In this document: positions 1-9,375 of the stretch, piece after piece
Position numbering within the stretch: the first letter of the stretch is position 1
Layout of the letters: every line of letters begins with the position of its first letter
DNA from: Synechococcus sp. CS-1331
GTDB lineage: Bacteria > Cyanobacteriota > Cyanobacteriia > PCC-6307 > Cyanobiaceae
Assembly (NCBI GenBank): GCA_025127975.1
Contig: JAHLYQ010000031.1
Location: forward strand, 100,510-164,509
Reading direction: 5' to 3'
Length of the DNA: 64,000 nucleotides
The notes under the pieces: model-generated
Database searches by the model: none
What the model was told of the DNA's origin: nothing
What the model saw: the letters and a program-made list of their open reading frames with translations, nothing else
Program-made: the position numbers and the translations under genes

Positions 1-1
1 G

Positions 2-445
2 GAGCTGTTGGTGCATGCGGCCTCCAAGGGCTGGCGAGTTGCCCTGGTGGGGGCCTCGCCGGCGGTGATGGAGCGGCTCACGACTCGGCTGGGCCAGGAA
101 TTGCCCGGGCTGAAGTTCGTGCTCACCGCCCACGGATACCAGAGGGAGGAAGCCTGGCCTGGCTTGGAACAGCAGCTCGTTGGAGCCAGACCAGACCTGG
201 TGCTGGCAGCCCTCGGGATCCCCCGGCAGGAAACCTGGATTCAGCGGCTGCCCGGCCGGCGGGGCGGCATCTGGATGGGGGTGGGCGGCAGCTTTGACGT
301 TTGGGCTGGGGTCAAAAAAAGAGCTCCCAGCTGGATGGGCGCTCTGCAGATCGAATGGTTGTACAGGCTGATTCAGGAGCCCAGTCGCTGGCGCCGAATG
401 CTGGCCCTGCCAGAATTTGCCTGGGCAGTGTTACGGCAGCGATAA
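2..445 (+). CDS. WecG/TagA/CpsF family glycosyltransferase (5' partial)
   Basis: C-terminal part of a glycosyltransferase of the WecG/TagA/CpsF family, which transfers an N-acetylmannosaminuronic acid-like or related sugar to a lipid-linked acceptor in surface polysaccharide synthesis. The frame is open to the window edge and the residues before the first possible start (TTG at 8) read Glu-Leu, so the gene begins upstream. Visible family marks are VGASPAV, the GIPRQETW box, GVGGSFDVWAG, and the C-terminal EWLYRLIQEPSRWRRM motif. The exact sugar and acceptor cannot be told. The family is clear; only its last 145 or so residues are present. Confidence 0.9.
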   Translation, partial: ELLVHAASKGWRVALVGASPAVMERLTTRLGQELPGLKFVLTAHGYQREEAWPGLEQQLVGARPDLVLAALGIPRQETWIQRLPGRRGGIWMGVGGSFDVWAGVKKRAPSWMGALQIEWLYRLIQEPSRWRRMLALPEFAWAVLRQR

Positions 446-542
446 ATATCAGCTGCGCGCTTTTGGTGTGGTTCCTGTGGATGAAGGAAGCTGATGAGGC
501 AGGCCAGGGATGACGCACCCGCCCTAGCGGAAGCCCACTGGT

Positions 543-686
543 TCAGCGAAAGCCGACAGAGGCCTGCCACACGAAGGCCAGCAGCAGGAAAAACAGGGGG
601 ATAATTGGCAGGATGTCCACCAGGGGACCAAAGGCCTGGTAGGCCTCAGGCAGCTGGGCCATGGTCTGCAGGGCGTAGGCGGCCAT
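543..686 (-). CDS. psbK: Photosystem II protein K precursor
   Basis: Small single-helix subunit of photosystem II, in the thylakoid membrane near CP43. The 47-residue product has a short leader that is removed before the [16 protein letters not shown] segment, then one hydrophobic helix (about residues 27-40), and ends in the family signature [11 protein letters not shown]. The ATG at 686 gives the usual precursor length, although the open frame continues upstream with no sense. It lies 29 bases downstream of tgt on the same strand, an arrangement known in other picocyanobacteria, so the two may be cotranscribed. Confidence 0.95.
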   Translation of the reverse strand: MAAYALQTMAQLPEAYQAFGPLVDILPIIPLFFLLLAFVWQASVGFR

Positions 687-715
687 CCCGAAAATCACTG
701 AGCTAGAGGCGGAAG

Positions 716-1738
716 CTACCACGTGTGGGCGGCTGGAGAGTGGGCTTCCCAGGGAGTGAAATCTTCTGCAAAACAGCCCTCTTCGATGGCCCGAGCCATG
801 GCGCTGGTGAAGCGCACCAGCTGGGTGATGTTGTGCAAGCTCAGCAGGATCTTGCCCAGCAGTTCTTCGCTTTTGATCAGGTGGTGCAGGTAGGCCCGGC
901 TGTGCTGGCGACAGGCCGGGCAGGGGCAACTCCGGTCGAGGGGGCTGTGGTCATGGCGGAAGCAGGCGTTCTTGAGATTCCAGCGCTCGCCGCCAACTAG
1001 GGCCGCCCCATGCCGGCCCAATCTGGTGGGGATCACACAATCAAACAGATCGAAGCCGTGGGCCACGGCAAGGGCCATTTCCCTCAAGGTGCCAACTCCC
1101 ATCAGGTAGTGGGGTTTCGCTTCGGGCAGCAGGGCCCCGACCTGACGCACGATGCGATGCATCTCCTCGGTGGGCTCGCCCACGCTCACGCCGCCCACGG
1201 CGATTCCCGGCAAGTTCATGGAGGCCACCACCCGGGCCGACTCCTGGCGCAGGTGGGGGAAGCAGCCCCCCTGCACGATGCCGAACAGGGCCTGGTTGGG
1301 GGCGGTGTGGCTGGAGATGCAGCGCTCCAGCCAGCTGTGGGTGCGGCGAGTGGCGGTGGCCACCTCCGCCTCACTGGCTGGATAGGGGGGGCACTGGTCG
1401 AAAGCCATGGCCACATCGGCTCCCAGCAGCTCCTGGATCGCCATTGCCCGCTCGGGCGTCAGCTCGATGCGGGCGCCGTCGCGGGGAGAGCGGAACACCA
1501 CGCCCTCGTCGTTGATCGTGTTGATCTGGTCCAGGCTAAAAACCTGGAAACCGCCCGAATCGGTGAGCATGGGCCCGTGCCAGCCCATGAAGCGGTGTAG
1601 ACCGCCGGCATCGGCCACGATCTGCTCACCCGGCTGGAGGTGCAGGTGAAACGTGTTGGAGAGCACCATCTGGGCCCCGGTGCCGCGGAGCTGGTCGGTG
1701 GTGATGCCCTTGACAGTGGCCAGGGTGCCCACCGGCAT
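716..1738 (-). CDS. tgt: tRNA-guanine(34) transglycosylase (queuine tRNA-ribosyltransferase)
   Basis: Exchanges guanine-34 for preQ1 in tRNAs with GUN anticodons, a step of queuosine synthesis. The product shows the substrate-pocket motif [13 protein letters not shown], the DQCPPYP segment, [14 protein letters not shown], the second catalytic region [12 protein letters not shown], and a zinc site ([17 protein letters not shown]). The chosen ATG gives 340 residues, about 30 fewer than the family. In the same frame further upstream (to roughly 1831) the translation keeps matching TGT proteins ([13 protein letters not shown], then [13 protein letters not shown]). However, no ATG, GTG or TTG lies between the upstream stop at 1952-1954 and position 1738. 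Function is clear; the true start is not. Confidence 0.93.
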   Translation of the reverse strand: MPVGTLATVKGITTDQLRGTGAQMVLSNTFHLHLQPGEQIVADAGGLHRFMGWHGPMLTDSGGFQVFSLDQINTINDEGVVFRSPRDGARIELTPERAMAIQELLGADVAMAFDQCPPYPASEAEVATATRRTHSWLERCISSHTAPNQALFGIVQGGCFPHLRQESARVVASMNLPGIAVGGVSVGEPTEEMHRIVRQVGALLPEAKPHYLMGVGTLREMALAVAHGFDLFDCVIPTRLGRHGAALVGGERWNLKNACFRHDHSPLDRSCPCPACRQHSRAYLHHLIKSEELLGKILLSLHNITQLVRFTSAMARAIEEGCFAEDFTPWEAHSPAAHTW

Positions 1739-1886
1739 GAAGCGGGGGGTTGTGACCTCGCCGTGGGGGGTGTGGAAGCAGCCGCAGCGGGCGCGGGTGC
1801 GCGGGCAGCGGGCCGTGATCTGGAAGGAGAAGGGGGGTGGGAAGCTGATTAGGCCGAATACTTGCTTTTCAGACGCTAGGTGTCGC

Positions 1887-2654
1887 TTGCCGAAGCTCTT
1901 GCCCGCCCTGACTCCAGGTTGGTTGGCCGACCTGGCCGGGGCCTGGGTTTTTTATTCCGTGTTGCCGGCCTGGCCCTGGATAACGCCGCGCTTTGAGCGC
2001 ATCGCCCGTTTCGGCCCGCTGATCGGCCTGGTGATTGGCGGCCTGCAGGGGGTTTTCTGGTGGCTCACGGCCGGCTGGCTGCCGCTTGGCGCCCAGGTGG
2101 CCCTGGCCCTGGCCCTGGCCCTCCTGCTCACCGGGGGACTCCATCTCGATGGGGCCATGGATACGGCCGATGGTCTGGGGGCCGGGCCCCGGGCCCTGGA
2201 GGCCATGGCGGACAGTCGGGTCGGGGCCTTCGGTGTGCAGGCCCTGGCTTCGCTGCTGCTGCTGCGGGCCGCAGCCCTGCTCTGCCTGGCGGGGGCAGCT
2301 CCGCTGGCCCTGGTGTGGGCGGCTTTCTGGGGCCGCATGGCACCCCTGGTGGCCATGCATGGCTTCCCCTACCTGCGGGAGCAGGGCAGCGCCGGTTTTC
2401 ATCGCCAGCACTGGCGGGGGTTGGGGGTGGAACTGGTGCCGGCGCTGCTGGTCCTGCTGGTGGCCCTGCTGGGCTGGGTTTGGGCGGCCTGGCCCCTGCC
2501 CGATGGCTGGGGGCTGGTGCCGGCCCTGTTGGTGCCCCTCTGGCTGGGGAGGCGGCTCGGTGGGCACAGCGGCGACAGCTACGGCGCCAGCGTGGAGTGG
2601 GCCGAGACCCTGGCTCTGCTGCTTAGTGGTTTGGGGCTGAGGCTGGCAGCCTGA
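1887..2654 (+). CDS. cobS: Adenosylcobinamide-GDP ribazoletransferase (cobalamin synthase)
   Basis: Integral membrane enzyme that joins alpha-ribazole to adenosylcobinamide-GDP, the end of the nucleotide-loop assembly of vitamin B12 or pseudo-B12. The product has several long hydrophobic segments and the family motif around [16 protein letters not shown], with its acidic residues, followed by DSRVGAFGV. The TTG start was chosen because it gives 255 residues beginning [12 protein letters not shown], the usual size; longer frames run into tgt antisense sequence. The 3' end overlaps the convergent histidine kinase by 32 bases. No B12 riboswitch was recognised upstream. Confidence 0.92.
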   Translation: MPKLLPALTPGWLADLAGAWVFYSVLPAWPWITPRFERIARFGPLIGLVIGGLQGVFWWLTAGWLPLGAQVALALALALLLTGGLHLDGAMDTADGLGAGPRALEAMADSRVGAFGVQALASLLLLRAAALLCLAGAAPLALVWAAFWGRMAPLVAMHGFPYLREQGSAGFHRQHWRGLGVELVPALLVLLVALLGWVWAAWPLPDGWGLVPALLVPLWLGRRLGGHSGDSYGASVEWAETLALLLSGLGLRLAA

Positions 2655-3792
2655 GGCAGAACGCATTGCCCTGGCCGGGCAGCTCCGGGGCGATTGCGGC
2701 CGGCGGCAGCACCAGGCTCAGCTCGCCGCCAAGGTTTCGGGCCAGGTCCCTGGCCAGGGCCAGGCCCAGCCCCGTGCCTGCGCAGGTCTGACCCTGGCGG
2801 CCCCGAAAGCCCCGCTCGAAGATCGCCTCCCGTTCCGCCGCGGCGATCGGTTCGCCGGCGTCCCACACCGTCAGCTGCCAGGGGCCCTGGGGGAGGGGCT
2901 GGCAGAGCGGTTGGCAGTGGAGCCCGATGGCTATTCCTGGCGGGCTGTACCGGAAGGCGTTCTCGAGCAGGTTGGCCAGGATTTCCGCCACGGCGCCGCT
3001 GTCTCCGCGCCAGCTGGGCATGCAGGCCGGAGGGTGCCAGGGCCGTCCCTGTAGAGACGCGGTGGCGGCCGACCGCTGCAGCAGGGGCTCGAGCCACTCC
3101 CGCAACGGTTCGCCTTCGGGCCCGATCAGGGCGGGCGGCAGCAAAAGCAGGGGCTGGGCGGTCTCGCCCGAGACCGTCGGGGTGTCCGGGGAGCCCAGTC
3201 GGCTCAGGGCATCGATGTAGCGGTTGAGCTGGCGCTCCTCCGCCAGCAAGCCCTCGACCAGCGGCCGGTTCTGGCCGTCCTGGTCGAGGCGGCGCAGGAG
3301 GAGTTGGCCAAAGGTGCGAAGCGCAGCCAGGGGGTTGCGCAACTGGTGCAACAGGACGTTGAGCTCGGCCTCCTGCCGTCTGAGGGTCTGCTGCAGTTGC
3401 TGTTGTTCCAGATCCAGGCAGAGGGCTTCGGTCAGGCAGAGGGCAACGGCCTGCAGTCGCTGGCCGAGGCCTTCAGGCCAGGGCACCGAAAGGGTTTCCA
3501 CCTGGATGGCTCCAAGCAGCACGTTCTGGTGGCGCAGCGGCAGCCAGCGGCGTTTTTCGGCCGGGGCCCGCAAGGTGCTGTTTGCTTCTACGGCCGGCAG
3601 GATGCGGCTGGTGATGGGCCACTGGCCAATGGGCACCAGGCTTGGCCCCCTGCCATTGCCAGGCTCGGTGCCAACACCAGGCTCAGTCACGTAGACAACG
3701 ACGGAGTGCACATCACTCCTGTCGGCAAATTGGGCCAACTGAAAGCTCAGCAGGGCTGAAAAGCGCTTTGAGACTTGCATTTGGGGCCCCAA
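2623..3792 (-). CDS. Sensor histidine kinase with GAF-like N-terminus
   Basis: Soluble two-component sensor kinase of 389 residues. The first 125 or so residues look like a GAF-type input domain. A glutamine-rich linker leads to the dimerisation helix with phospho-acceptor His149 (LLHQLRNPLAAL). The ATPase domain shows the N box NLLENAFRYSP near 290, a G1 box (VWDAGEPI) and a G2 box (GTGLGLALARDLA). No membrane helices are visible and no response regulator lies next to it, so the partner is unknown. It is convergent with cobS. The 5' side faces a gene-poor stretch of about 420 bases. Confidence 0.88.
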   Translation of the reverse strand: MGPQMQVSKRFSALLSFQLAQFADRSDVHSVVVYVTEPGVGTEPGNGRGPSLVPIGQWPITSRILPAVEANSTLRAPAEKRRWLPLRHQNVLLGAIQVETLSVPWPEGLGQRLQAVALCLTEALCLDLEQQQLQQTLRRQEAELNVLLHQLRNPLAALRTFGQLLLRRLDQDGQNRPLVEGLLAEERQLNRYIDALSRLGSPDTPTVSGETAQPLLLLPPALIGPEGEPLREWLEPLLQRSAATASLQGRPWHPPACMPSWRGDSGAVAEILANLLENAFRYSPPGIAIGLHCQPLCQPLPQGPWQLTVWDAGEPIAAAEREAIFERGFRGRQGQTCAGTGLGLALARDLARNLGGELSLVLPPAAIAPELPGQGNAFCLRLPASAPNH

Positions 3793-4212
3793 CCGCCAAC
3801 TTGCTGCTCAGAAATGGCAGCAAGCGGTGAAATCAGTAAAAAAAGTCTTAAGATCCAGGGGTCGACCAAGGCGACGTCGTCCGCATGCGGGCAGCGGCTC
3901 AAAGTTGCGACGCCCTCACCCCCAGTTGCGGTTTCCAGCAATTGAGGCTACAGCAGAGGAAGATTCGACTTCTTGCCGATCCGTTCTCCCTGTTGTCCCC
4001 TTCCCGAATGGGCGGGTTGGGGAGTCATTGACCTCCGGGCCAGCTGATCCTTGTGGACAACTGAACGTTTGGGCGACGCCCCGCTTTCCGGCTATCCGGT
4101 TTGAGGGGCTTGCTGAGTCACGGACCCTGCGCATGTCTTGCGTTCCCATGGTCCCTTCCCAACCCTCGGGTTTCTTTTTGTCCCCTCAATCCTCCCCAGC
4201 GGGAGCAGTTCA
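3793..4212. other. Intergenic stretch between divergent genes
   Basis: About 420 bases between the divergent histidine kinase and DUF3155 genes. Short open frames on both strands carry no recognisable protein family, and no RNA gene or convincing terminator was seen. It probably holds the two promoters and the 5' leader of the DUF3155 gene; a GGGAG ribosome-binding site lies just before that start. A small non-coding RNA cannot be excluded by eye. Confidence 0.5.
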
Positions 4213-4584
4213 ATGTCCAAGAAGCGCAAGCGGATCAGCCGTCGCCGGCTCGCAGGCCAGCGGGTGCTGGCGCACGTTCCCACTTTCAAACTGGAGACTG
4301 GCTCCCACAAGCCGGTCACCGCAGCCCGTCGCTACATCGCTGAGGAGCTGCTGGAGCCGCCTGCGATCCTCAATGTGCGCCGCAATGAACACACCACCGA
4401 TCGCTTCTTCTGGGGCGAAAAGGGCCTGTTTAGTGCCCAGTACGCCGAGGAGAATCACTTTCTGTTCCCCTCCCTGCGCACCATTGTCGATCGCATCGGC
4501 GAAGAGGTGTTGTTTGAAGGCATCGAAGCCCTCGCTGCCGATGACTGGGAGGAGATGGAGGAGTACGAATACGCCTTCGTCTGA
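4213..4584 (+). CDS. DUF3155 family protein
   Basis: A 123-residue protein of a cyanobacterial family of unknown function. The N-terminus is strongly basic (MSKKRKRISRRRLAGQRVL) and the C-terminus acidic (DDWEEMEEYEYAFV). The middle holds the conserved ARRYIAEE and FFWGEKGLF segments. The ATG was chosen because it follows GGGAGCAG at the right distance and matches the family start; the frame stays open upstream without sense. It is 10 bases from the convergent esterase. Nucleic-acid or ribosome contact would fit the basic tail, but that is only inference. Confidence 0.85.
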   Translation: MSKKRKRISRRRLAGQRVLAHVPTFKLETGSHKPVTAARRYIAEELLEPPAILNVRRNEHTTDRFFWGEKGLFSAQYAEENHFLFPSLRTIVDRIGEEVLFEGIEALAADDWEEMEEYEYAFV

Positions 4585-4594
4585 GCCTGGCTAT

Positions 4595-5233
4595 TCAGCC
4601 AGACCACTGCTCCCCTAGGTAATCCCGCAGGGCTGGAAAGAGGCTGCTGTCGATGGTGTGACCACCGGCAAAGCTGATCAGGTCGGCGTCTATGCCGCTC
4701 CTGCCAAGTTGCTTCTGCAGCATTTCACTGGCCCCATAGGGCACCACCGGATCCTGCTCTCCATGGGTTAGCAGGATTTTTTTGATGGCCTGATCACCGG
4801 GTTGCCAGTTGGGATGGGGGTAGCCGCTGCAGCTGATCAGGCCGGCCAGGGCCAGACCTTCGCCTGTCGTGGCCACATCCAGGGCCATCGCGGCGCCCTG
4901 GGAAAAGCCCAGCAGCACGGTCTGCCCTAGGGGCACCTCGGTGGCCAAGGCTTCCAGCCGCGTGCGCAGGCTGGTCCGGGCCGCTGGTAGCTGGGGCCAG
5001 TTGGGCTCTTCCAGGTCATACCACTGGCGCCCTTGACCGCTGGGATGGCCCAGGGGTGCCCGCAACGCCACCACGCTCACCGCCGGACCGACCAGCAGGT
5101 CGGCCAGGTCGAGCAGGTCATCGGCATCGGCCCCCCAGCCGTGCAGCAGCACCAGCCGCTGCTCGCTGCGATCAGGGCCGCGTCGGATCACGCCGGCGTC
5201 GGGAGCGCCAGTTGCTTTGTTGTCAGGGGTCAC
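4595..5233 (-). CDS. Alpha/beta hydrolase (carboxylesterase/phospholipase family)
   Basis: Cytosolic alpha/beta hydrolase of the carboxylesterase/lysophospholipase (acyl-protein thioesterase-like) family. Visible features are the oxyanion segment LVLLHGWGADADDL, the nucleophile elbow GFSQGAA with its serine, the late aspartate in HGEQDPVVP, and the histidine in FAGGHTI. The GTG start at VTPDNKATG was chosen because the open frame upstream reads as antisense of purH and has no homology; it gives 212 residues, normal for the family. The natural substrate cannot be told. It diverges from purH. Confidence 0.85.
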   Translation of the reverse strand: MTPDNKATGAPDAGVIRRGPDRSEQRLVLLHGWGADADDLLDLADLLVGPAVSVVALRAPLGHPSGQGRQWYDLEEPNWPQLPAARTSLRTRLEALATEVPLGQTVLLGFSQGAAMALDVATTGEGLALAGLISCSGYPHPNWQPGDQAIKKILLTHGEQDPVVPYGASEMLQKQLGRSGIDADLISFAGGHTIDSSLFPALRDYLGEQWSG

Positions 5234-5287
5234 GCTTGGGTCGCTACTGCTGCTTAGGTTGGCTCCCAAACCCGCTCTCCGGCAGCC

Positions 5288-6823
5288 ATGGCCCCCACGG
5301 CCCTTCTCAGCGTGTCCAACAAGGAGGGGTTGGTGCCCCTGGCCCAGGGCTTGGTTGGGGCTGGCTACCAGCTGATTTCCAGCGGCGGCACGGCTGCGGC
5401 CCTGCAGGCAGCCGGGCTGCCGGTCACCAAGGTGGCAGACCACACCCAGGCCCCGGAGATCCTGGGCGGTCGGGTCAAGACCCTCCACCCCCGCATTCAC
5501 GGTGGCATCCTGGCCCGTCGCGCTGAAGCCAGCCATCAGGCCGATCTGATGGCCCAGGGCATCGTTCCGATTGACGTGGTGGTGGTGAACCTCTACCCCT
5601 TCCGCGAAACGGTTGCCGATCCGGCAGTGGAATTTGATACCGCCATTGAAAACATCGACATAGGTGGGCCGGCGATGCTGCGGGCGGCCGCCAAGAACCA
5701 TGCTGACGTGGTGGTGCTGACCAGCCCCAACCAGTACGACGCTTTCCTTGAGGCCCTTGCCAGCTCAGCGCTGACCCTGGAGCTAAGGCGCCGCCTGGCC
5801 TTGGAGGCCTTCCAGCACACCGCCAGCTACGACGCCGCGATCAGCGCCTGGCTGGCTGGCCGTCTGGGGGAGGAGTTGCCGCTGCGATTGGAGCTGCCAG
5901 CTCGCCAGAGCCTGCGCTACGGCGAAAACCCCCACCAGCAGGCCCGCTGGTACAGCGAGCCCAAGGCGGGCTGGGGGGCCGCCGAGCAACTTCAGGGCAA
6001 GGAGCTCAGTTACAACAATCTGATCGATCTAGACGCGGCCCTGGCCACCGTTCGGGAGTTTGGCTATGGCCCCGCTGCCGAGCCGGCGGCCGTGGTGGTC
6101 AAGCACACCAACCCCTGCGGGGTGGCCACCGGCAGCGACGCGGCGGCGGCCCTTGCCCGGGCGCTAGATGCCGATCGCCTTTCGGCCTTCGGCGGCATCG
6201 TGGCCCTCAACAACCCGGTGGATCTGGCGGCTGCTGAGCTGCTCAGCAGCCTGTTTCTCGAGTGTGTGGTGGCACCTGGTTTTGATGGCCCGGCTCGGGA
6301 CCGGCTGGCTGCCAGGGCCAATCTGCGCTTGCTGGAGCTGGCGCCCGAGGCAATTCCGCAAGCATCCCGCCGTCACTTGCGCTCCTTACTGGGTGGGGTG
6401 CTGGAGCAGGAGCTCGATGACCAACCGGTGCAGGAGAGTGGCTGGCAGGTGGTGAGCGAGCGCCAGCCCAGCCCCCAGGAACTTGTCGATCTGCGCTTTG
6501 CCTGGAAGCTGGTGCGCCATGTGCGCTCCAATGCAATCACCGTGGCCAAGGGTGGCCAGAGCCTTGGAATCGGCGCTGGGCAGATGAACCGGGTGGGCTC
6601 AGCTCGCCTGGCCCTGGAAGCTGCTGGCGATCGGGCCCAGGGCGCGGTGCTCGCCAGCGATGGTTTCTTCCCCTTTGATGACACGGTGCGGCTGGCGGCT
6701 GGCCAGGGAATTACGGCGCTGATTCAGCCCGGTGGCAGCATGAGGGATGGCGATTCGATCGCCGCCTGCAACGCCCTGGGCGTGGCGATGGTGATGACGG
6801 GTCATCGTCATTTTCTCCACTGA
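5288..6823 (+). CDS. purH: Bifunctional AICAR formyltransferase/IMP cyclohydrolase
   Basis: Catalyses the last two steps of IMP synthesis: formyl transfer from 10-formyl-THF to AICAR, and ring closure. The 511 residues are typical. The N-terminal MGS-like cyclohydrolase domain (about 1-195) opens with [15 protein letters not shown] and includes [16 protein letters not shown]. The formyltransferase domain shows [35 protein letters not shown], and ends near [10 protein letters not shown] and [10 protein letters not shown]. Both domains look intact. It is transcribed in the same direction as the DUF4079 gene after it, 84 bases apart. Confidence 0.98.
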   Translation: MAPTALLSVSNKEGLVPLAQGLVGAGYQLISSGGTAAALQAAGLPVTKVADHTQAPEILGGRVKTLHPRIHGGILARRAEASHQADLMAQGIVPIDVVVVNLYPFRETVADPAVEFDTAIENIDIGGPAMLRAAAKNHADVVVLTSPNQYDAFLEALASSALTLELRRRLALEAFQHTASYDAAISAWLAGRLGEELPLRLELPARQSLRYGENPHQQARWYSEPKAGWGAAEQLQGKELSYNNLIDLDAALATVREFGYGPAAEPAAVVVKHTNPCGVATGSDAAAALARALDADRLSAFGGIVALNNPVDLAAAELLSSLFLECVVAPGFDGPARDRLAARANLRLLELAPEAIPQASRRHLRSLLGGVLEQELDDQPVQESGWQVVSERQPSPQELVDLRFAWKLVRHVRSNAITVAKGGQSLGIGAGQMNRVGSARLALEAAGDRAQGAVLASDGFFPFDDTVRLAAGQGITALIQPGGSMRDGDSIAACNALGVAMVMTGHRHFLH

Positions 6824-6907
6824 TACCCCCTGGCGGGCGGCGTGAGTTGTAACTTCGCTCGATCGGTCCTTGCCGCTGCGGTTCCCGCCAGTTCTCCCTT
6901 CCCCACC

Positions 6908-7372
6908 ATGCCCGAAGCGCTCGCCTACAACCTCAATTTCTTCCATCCCCTGCTGATGGGGGGGCTGCTGGCCCTCTCCGGCTACGGCATGTTTCTTGGC
7001 ATCAAAGCGAAAAAAACCCGCACTGCGGATGCGGCGGACCGCAAGGAGCTGATCAAGGGGCAGTTCGCCAAGCGCCATTTTCAGATCGGCAGCCTGATCT
7101 TGGCGTTGATGGTGCTGGGCACCTTTGGCGGCATGGCAGTCACCTATCTCAATAACGGCAAATTGTTTGTTGGCCCCCACCTGTTGGTGGGCATTGGCAT
7201 GACCTGCCTGATAGCCCTGGCGGTGTCACTCGCCCCATTGATGCAGCAGGGCAACCTGATTGCCCGCAAGGCCCACGTGGGCCTGAACATGGCGATGATG
7301 ACCCTCTTTTTGTGGCAAGCCGTCAGTGGTTTGCAGATTCTGGCCAAGATCTGGGAGAAGCGGCCCGCCTAA
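6908..7372 (+). CDS. DUF4079 family membrane protein
   Basis: A 154-residue integral membrane protein of a family found in cyanobacteria and plastids. Four hydrophobic segments are visible (about residues 10-30, 57-80, 88-108 and 125-145), with a basic loop KAKKTRTADAADRKELIKG after the first and conserved histidines (FAKRHFQIG, RKAHVGLN). Such spaced histidines in a four-helix protein could bind haem, but that is inference. The ATG at MPEALAYNLNFFHPLL was chosen over a longer GTG-led frame because the family begins there. Confidence 0.85.
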   Translation: MPEALAYNLNFFHPLLMGGLLALSGYGMFLGIKAKKTRTADAADRKELIKGQFAKRHFQIGSLILALMVLGTFGGMAVTYLNNGKLFVGPHLLVGIGMTCLIALAVSLAPLMQQGNLIARKAHVGLNMAMMTLFLWQAVSGLQILAKIWEKRPA

Positions 7373-7379
7373 GAGCCCC

Positions 7380-8027
7380 TTAGAACTGGGACTGTCGCCT
7401 AGGGGGACACTCGAGCCCCTGGCTCGAGTGGAAGTCTTCCTGCACCTTCCAGGTGAGCTTGCGGGAGACCTGGCGCACGATTTGCCTGAGCAGGTGGTCG
7501 CCGCTCGACTGCACCAGGCCCACGGGCAGCAGGGTGATCACCCCTGGCAGGCGGATCCAGACGCTCAGGTCCAGTTGCCAGCGCACCAGGGTGAGGGGGC
7601 CGGTCTCTTCGACCCGCAGAGAGGCGTTGAAGTCAACGTCGTAGAGACCCTCCAGATTGGGGTCACCGCCCTGGTGGGGCACCGTGAGGATGCGGTAAAG
7701 CCCCTGGTCTTGGGGGAGAAGCTGGAGACCGATCGTGGGCTCCACCTCGAAGCCGAAGTTGCCAAAGGTGCCGAGGGTCAGGGTGTAACCCTGGCCGCCA
7801 ATGGCCTCAACGGTCATCGGCGCGGCGCAGCGACGAAACCAGCTCCCATGGTCATCGAGGTAGTCGGAGACAAGATCTGCGCTGTCGCGCATTTCCATTA
7901 CGTCGGCGAAGGCGCTGGCATAGCGGCGCACCTGGGGATCATCGCTGTAGCGCAGCTGCGAGCCACCGGCTGCGGTGGGGTCCTGGTCCAGCGATGCGGT
8001 CGACAGCAGCAAAGACAACAGTGGCAA
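7380..8027 (-). CDS. DUF1997 family protein
   Basis: Member of the DUF1997 family, found in cyanobacteria and chloroplasts and of unknown function. The core includes VEAIGGQGYTLTLGTFG, FGFEVEPTIGLQL and WIRLPGVITLLPVGLVQSSGDHLL, resembling the lipid-binding START/SRPBCC-like layout proposed for the family. The start is uncertain: the TTG taken here gives 215 residues with a poorly conserved first 25. It is convergent with the DUF4079 gene, separated by 7 bases. Confidence 0.8.
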   Translation of the reverse strand: MPLLSLLLSTASLDQDPTAAGGSQLRYSDDPQVRRYASAFADVMEMRDSADLVSDYLDDHGSWFRRCAAPMTVEAIGGQGYTLTLGTFGNFGFEVEPTIGLQLLPQDQGLYRILTVPHQGGDPNLEGLYDVDFNASLRVEETGPLTLVRWQLDLSVWIRLPGVITLLPVGLVQSSGDHLLRQIVRQVSRKLTWKVQEDFHSSQGLECPPRRQSQF

Positions 8028-8152
8028 CTCCAGGTGGTGGGACTGGTGGGGCAGGGGCCTCTTTCTTTAATCAATGTAAAGGCGATTCGGGGTCCCCTGG
8101 CCCGAGGCTTTGGCATCCAGACGGCAAAGGTGCGGATCTGGTGACGATCGGT

Positions 8153-9349
8153 TCAGGTCTGGCAGAGGTCGATCAGCCGCTTGATCACGTCTTCGACCAC
8201 CCGGTCTGGGGTGGAGGCTCCAGAGGTGATCCCCACTCGGATCGGACCCTCCGGCAGGAAGGGCTCCTCCAGCTCCAGCGCGCCGCCGAGGGGCATGTGC
8301 TCAATGCGATTGCCCGGGCCGATGCGCTCGGGGGTGTCAATGTGGAAGGAGCGAATGCCGCGGCTGACGGCGATTTCCTGCAGGTGGGTGGTGTTGGAGG
8401 AGTTGTAGCCGCCGATCACCACCATCAGATCGAGGGGTTCATCCACCAGGGTGAAGATGGCGTCCTGGCGTTCCTGGGTGGCGTCGCAGATCGTGTTGAA
8501 CGCCAGGAAGTGCTCATTCAGCTCGATGGGCCCGAAGCGCTGCAACAACGTGCGCTCGAACATCCGGCCGATTTCCTCGGTTTCGCTCTTGAGCATGGTG
8601 GTCTGGTTGGCCACGCCAAGCCGGAGCAGATCCCGATCGGGATCGAAGCCCGGCGAACAGGCCTTGGCGAAGCGGGCCATGAAGGCCGTCCGGTCGCCAT
8701 TGCCCAGGATGTAGTCGCAAACCAGTTGGGCTTCGGCGAGGTCGAGCACCACCAGGTAGGTGCCGGCGAAGGAGCTGGTGGCCAGGGTCTCCTCGTGCTT
8801 CACCTTGCCGTGAATGATCGAGGTGAAGGAGTGCTTCTTGTGCTTCTCCACCGTGTTCCACACCTTGGAAACCCAGGGACAGGTGGTGTCAACGATGTGG
8901 CAGCCCCGTTCGTTGAGTAGCTGCATTTCCTGCACGGTGGCGCCGAAGGCCGGCAGGATCACCACGTCGCCGCCTGCCACCTCGGAGAAGTCCTTCACGC
9001 CCTGATCCACCTGGATGAATTTCACATCCATCTGGCGCAGGTGGTCGTTCACCGAGGGGTTGTGGATGATTTCGTTGGTGATCCAAAGCCGCTCGGTGGG
9101 GAAGTGGCGGCGCGTTTCGTAGGCCATGGCCACGGCGCGCTCAACGCCCCAGCAAAAGCCGAAGGCTTCGGCCAGGCGCACGGTGAGCCGGCCCCGCTGC
9201 AGGGTGTGGCCGGTCTCACGCAGCTTGGCAATCAGATCACTTTGGTAGGCCTGCTCGAGGTTGCCTGCCACCTCATCCCCCAGGCCAAAACCGCGGCGGT
9301 TGTATCGCTCCGAGTGGTGCAGCGAGCGCTTGAAGGCACGGGTATCCAC
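8153..9349 (-). CDS. ispH: 4-hydroxy-3-methylbut-2-enyl diphosphate reductase
   Basis: Last enzyme of the MEP isoprenoid pathway; reduces HMBPP to IPP and DMAPP with a [4Fe-4S] cluster. The three cluster cysteines are visible in [21 protein letters not shown] and [14 protein letters not shown]. The cyanobacterial/plant form has the long N-terminus [20 protein letters not shown], and the GTG in front of it gives 398 residues, the usual size; a TTG eight codons upstream is possible. It supplies precursors for carotenoids and the chlorophyll phytyl tail. Confidence 0.97.
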   Translation of the reverse strand: MDTRAFKRSLHHSERYNRRGFGLGDEVAGNLEQAYQSDLIAKLRETGHTLQRGRLTVRLAEAFGFCWGVERAVAMAYETRRHFPTERLWITNEIIHNPSVNDHLRQMDVKFIQVDQGVKDFSEVAGGDVVILPAFGATVQEMQLLNERGCHIVDTTCPWVSKVWNTVEKHKKHSFTSIIHGKVKHEETLATSSFAGTYLVVLDLAEAQLVCDYILGNGDRTAFMARFAKACSPGFDPDRDLLRLGVANQTTMLKSETEEIGRMFERTLLQRFGPIELNEHFLAFNTICDATQERQDAIFTLVDEPLDLMVVIGGYNSSNTTHLQEIAVSRGIRSFHIDTPERIGPGNRIEHMPLGGALELEEPFLPEGPIRVGITSGASTPDRVVEDVIKRLIDLCQT

Positions 9350-9375
9350 AACAGTCGCTACTTGGAGTGTCAACT

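Noticed and set aside
1010-1600. Long plus-strand open frame (196 codons) rich in Gly, His and Ala
   Set aside because: It is antisense to tgt, whose motifs are clear, and its composition is the typical shadow of a high-GC gene.
1655-1886. A cobalamin riboswitch upstream of cobS
   Set aside because: The region is the coding start of tgt on the other strand, and no B12-box-like core could be made out by eye.
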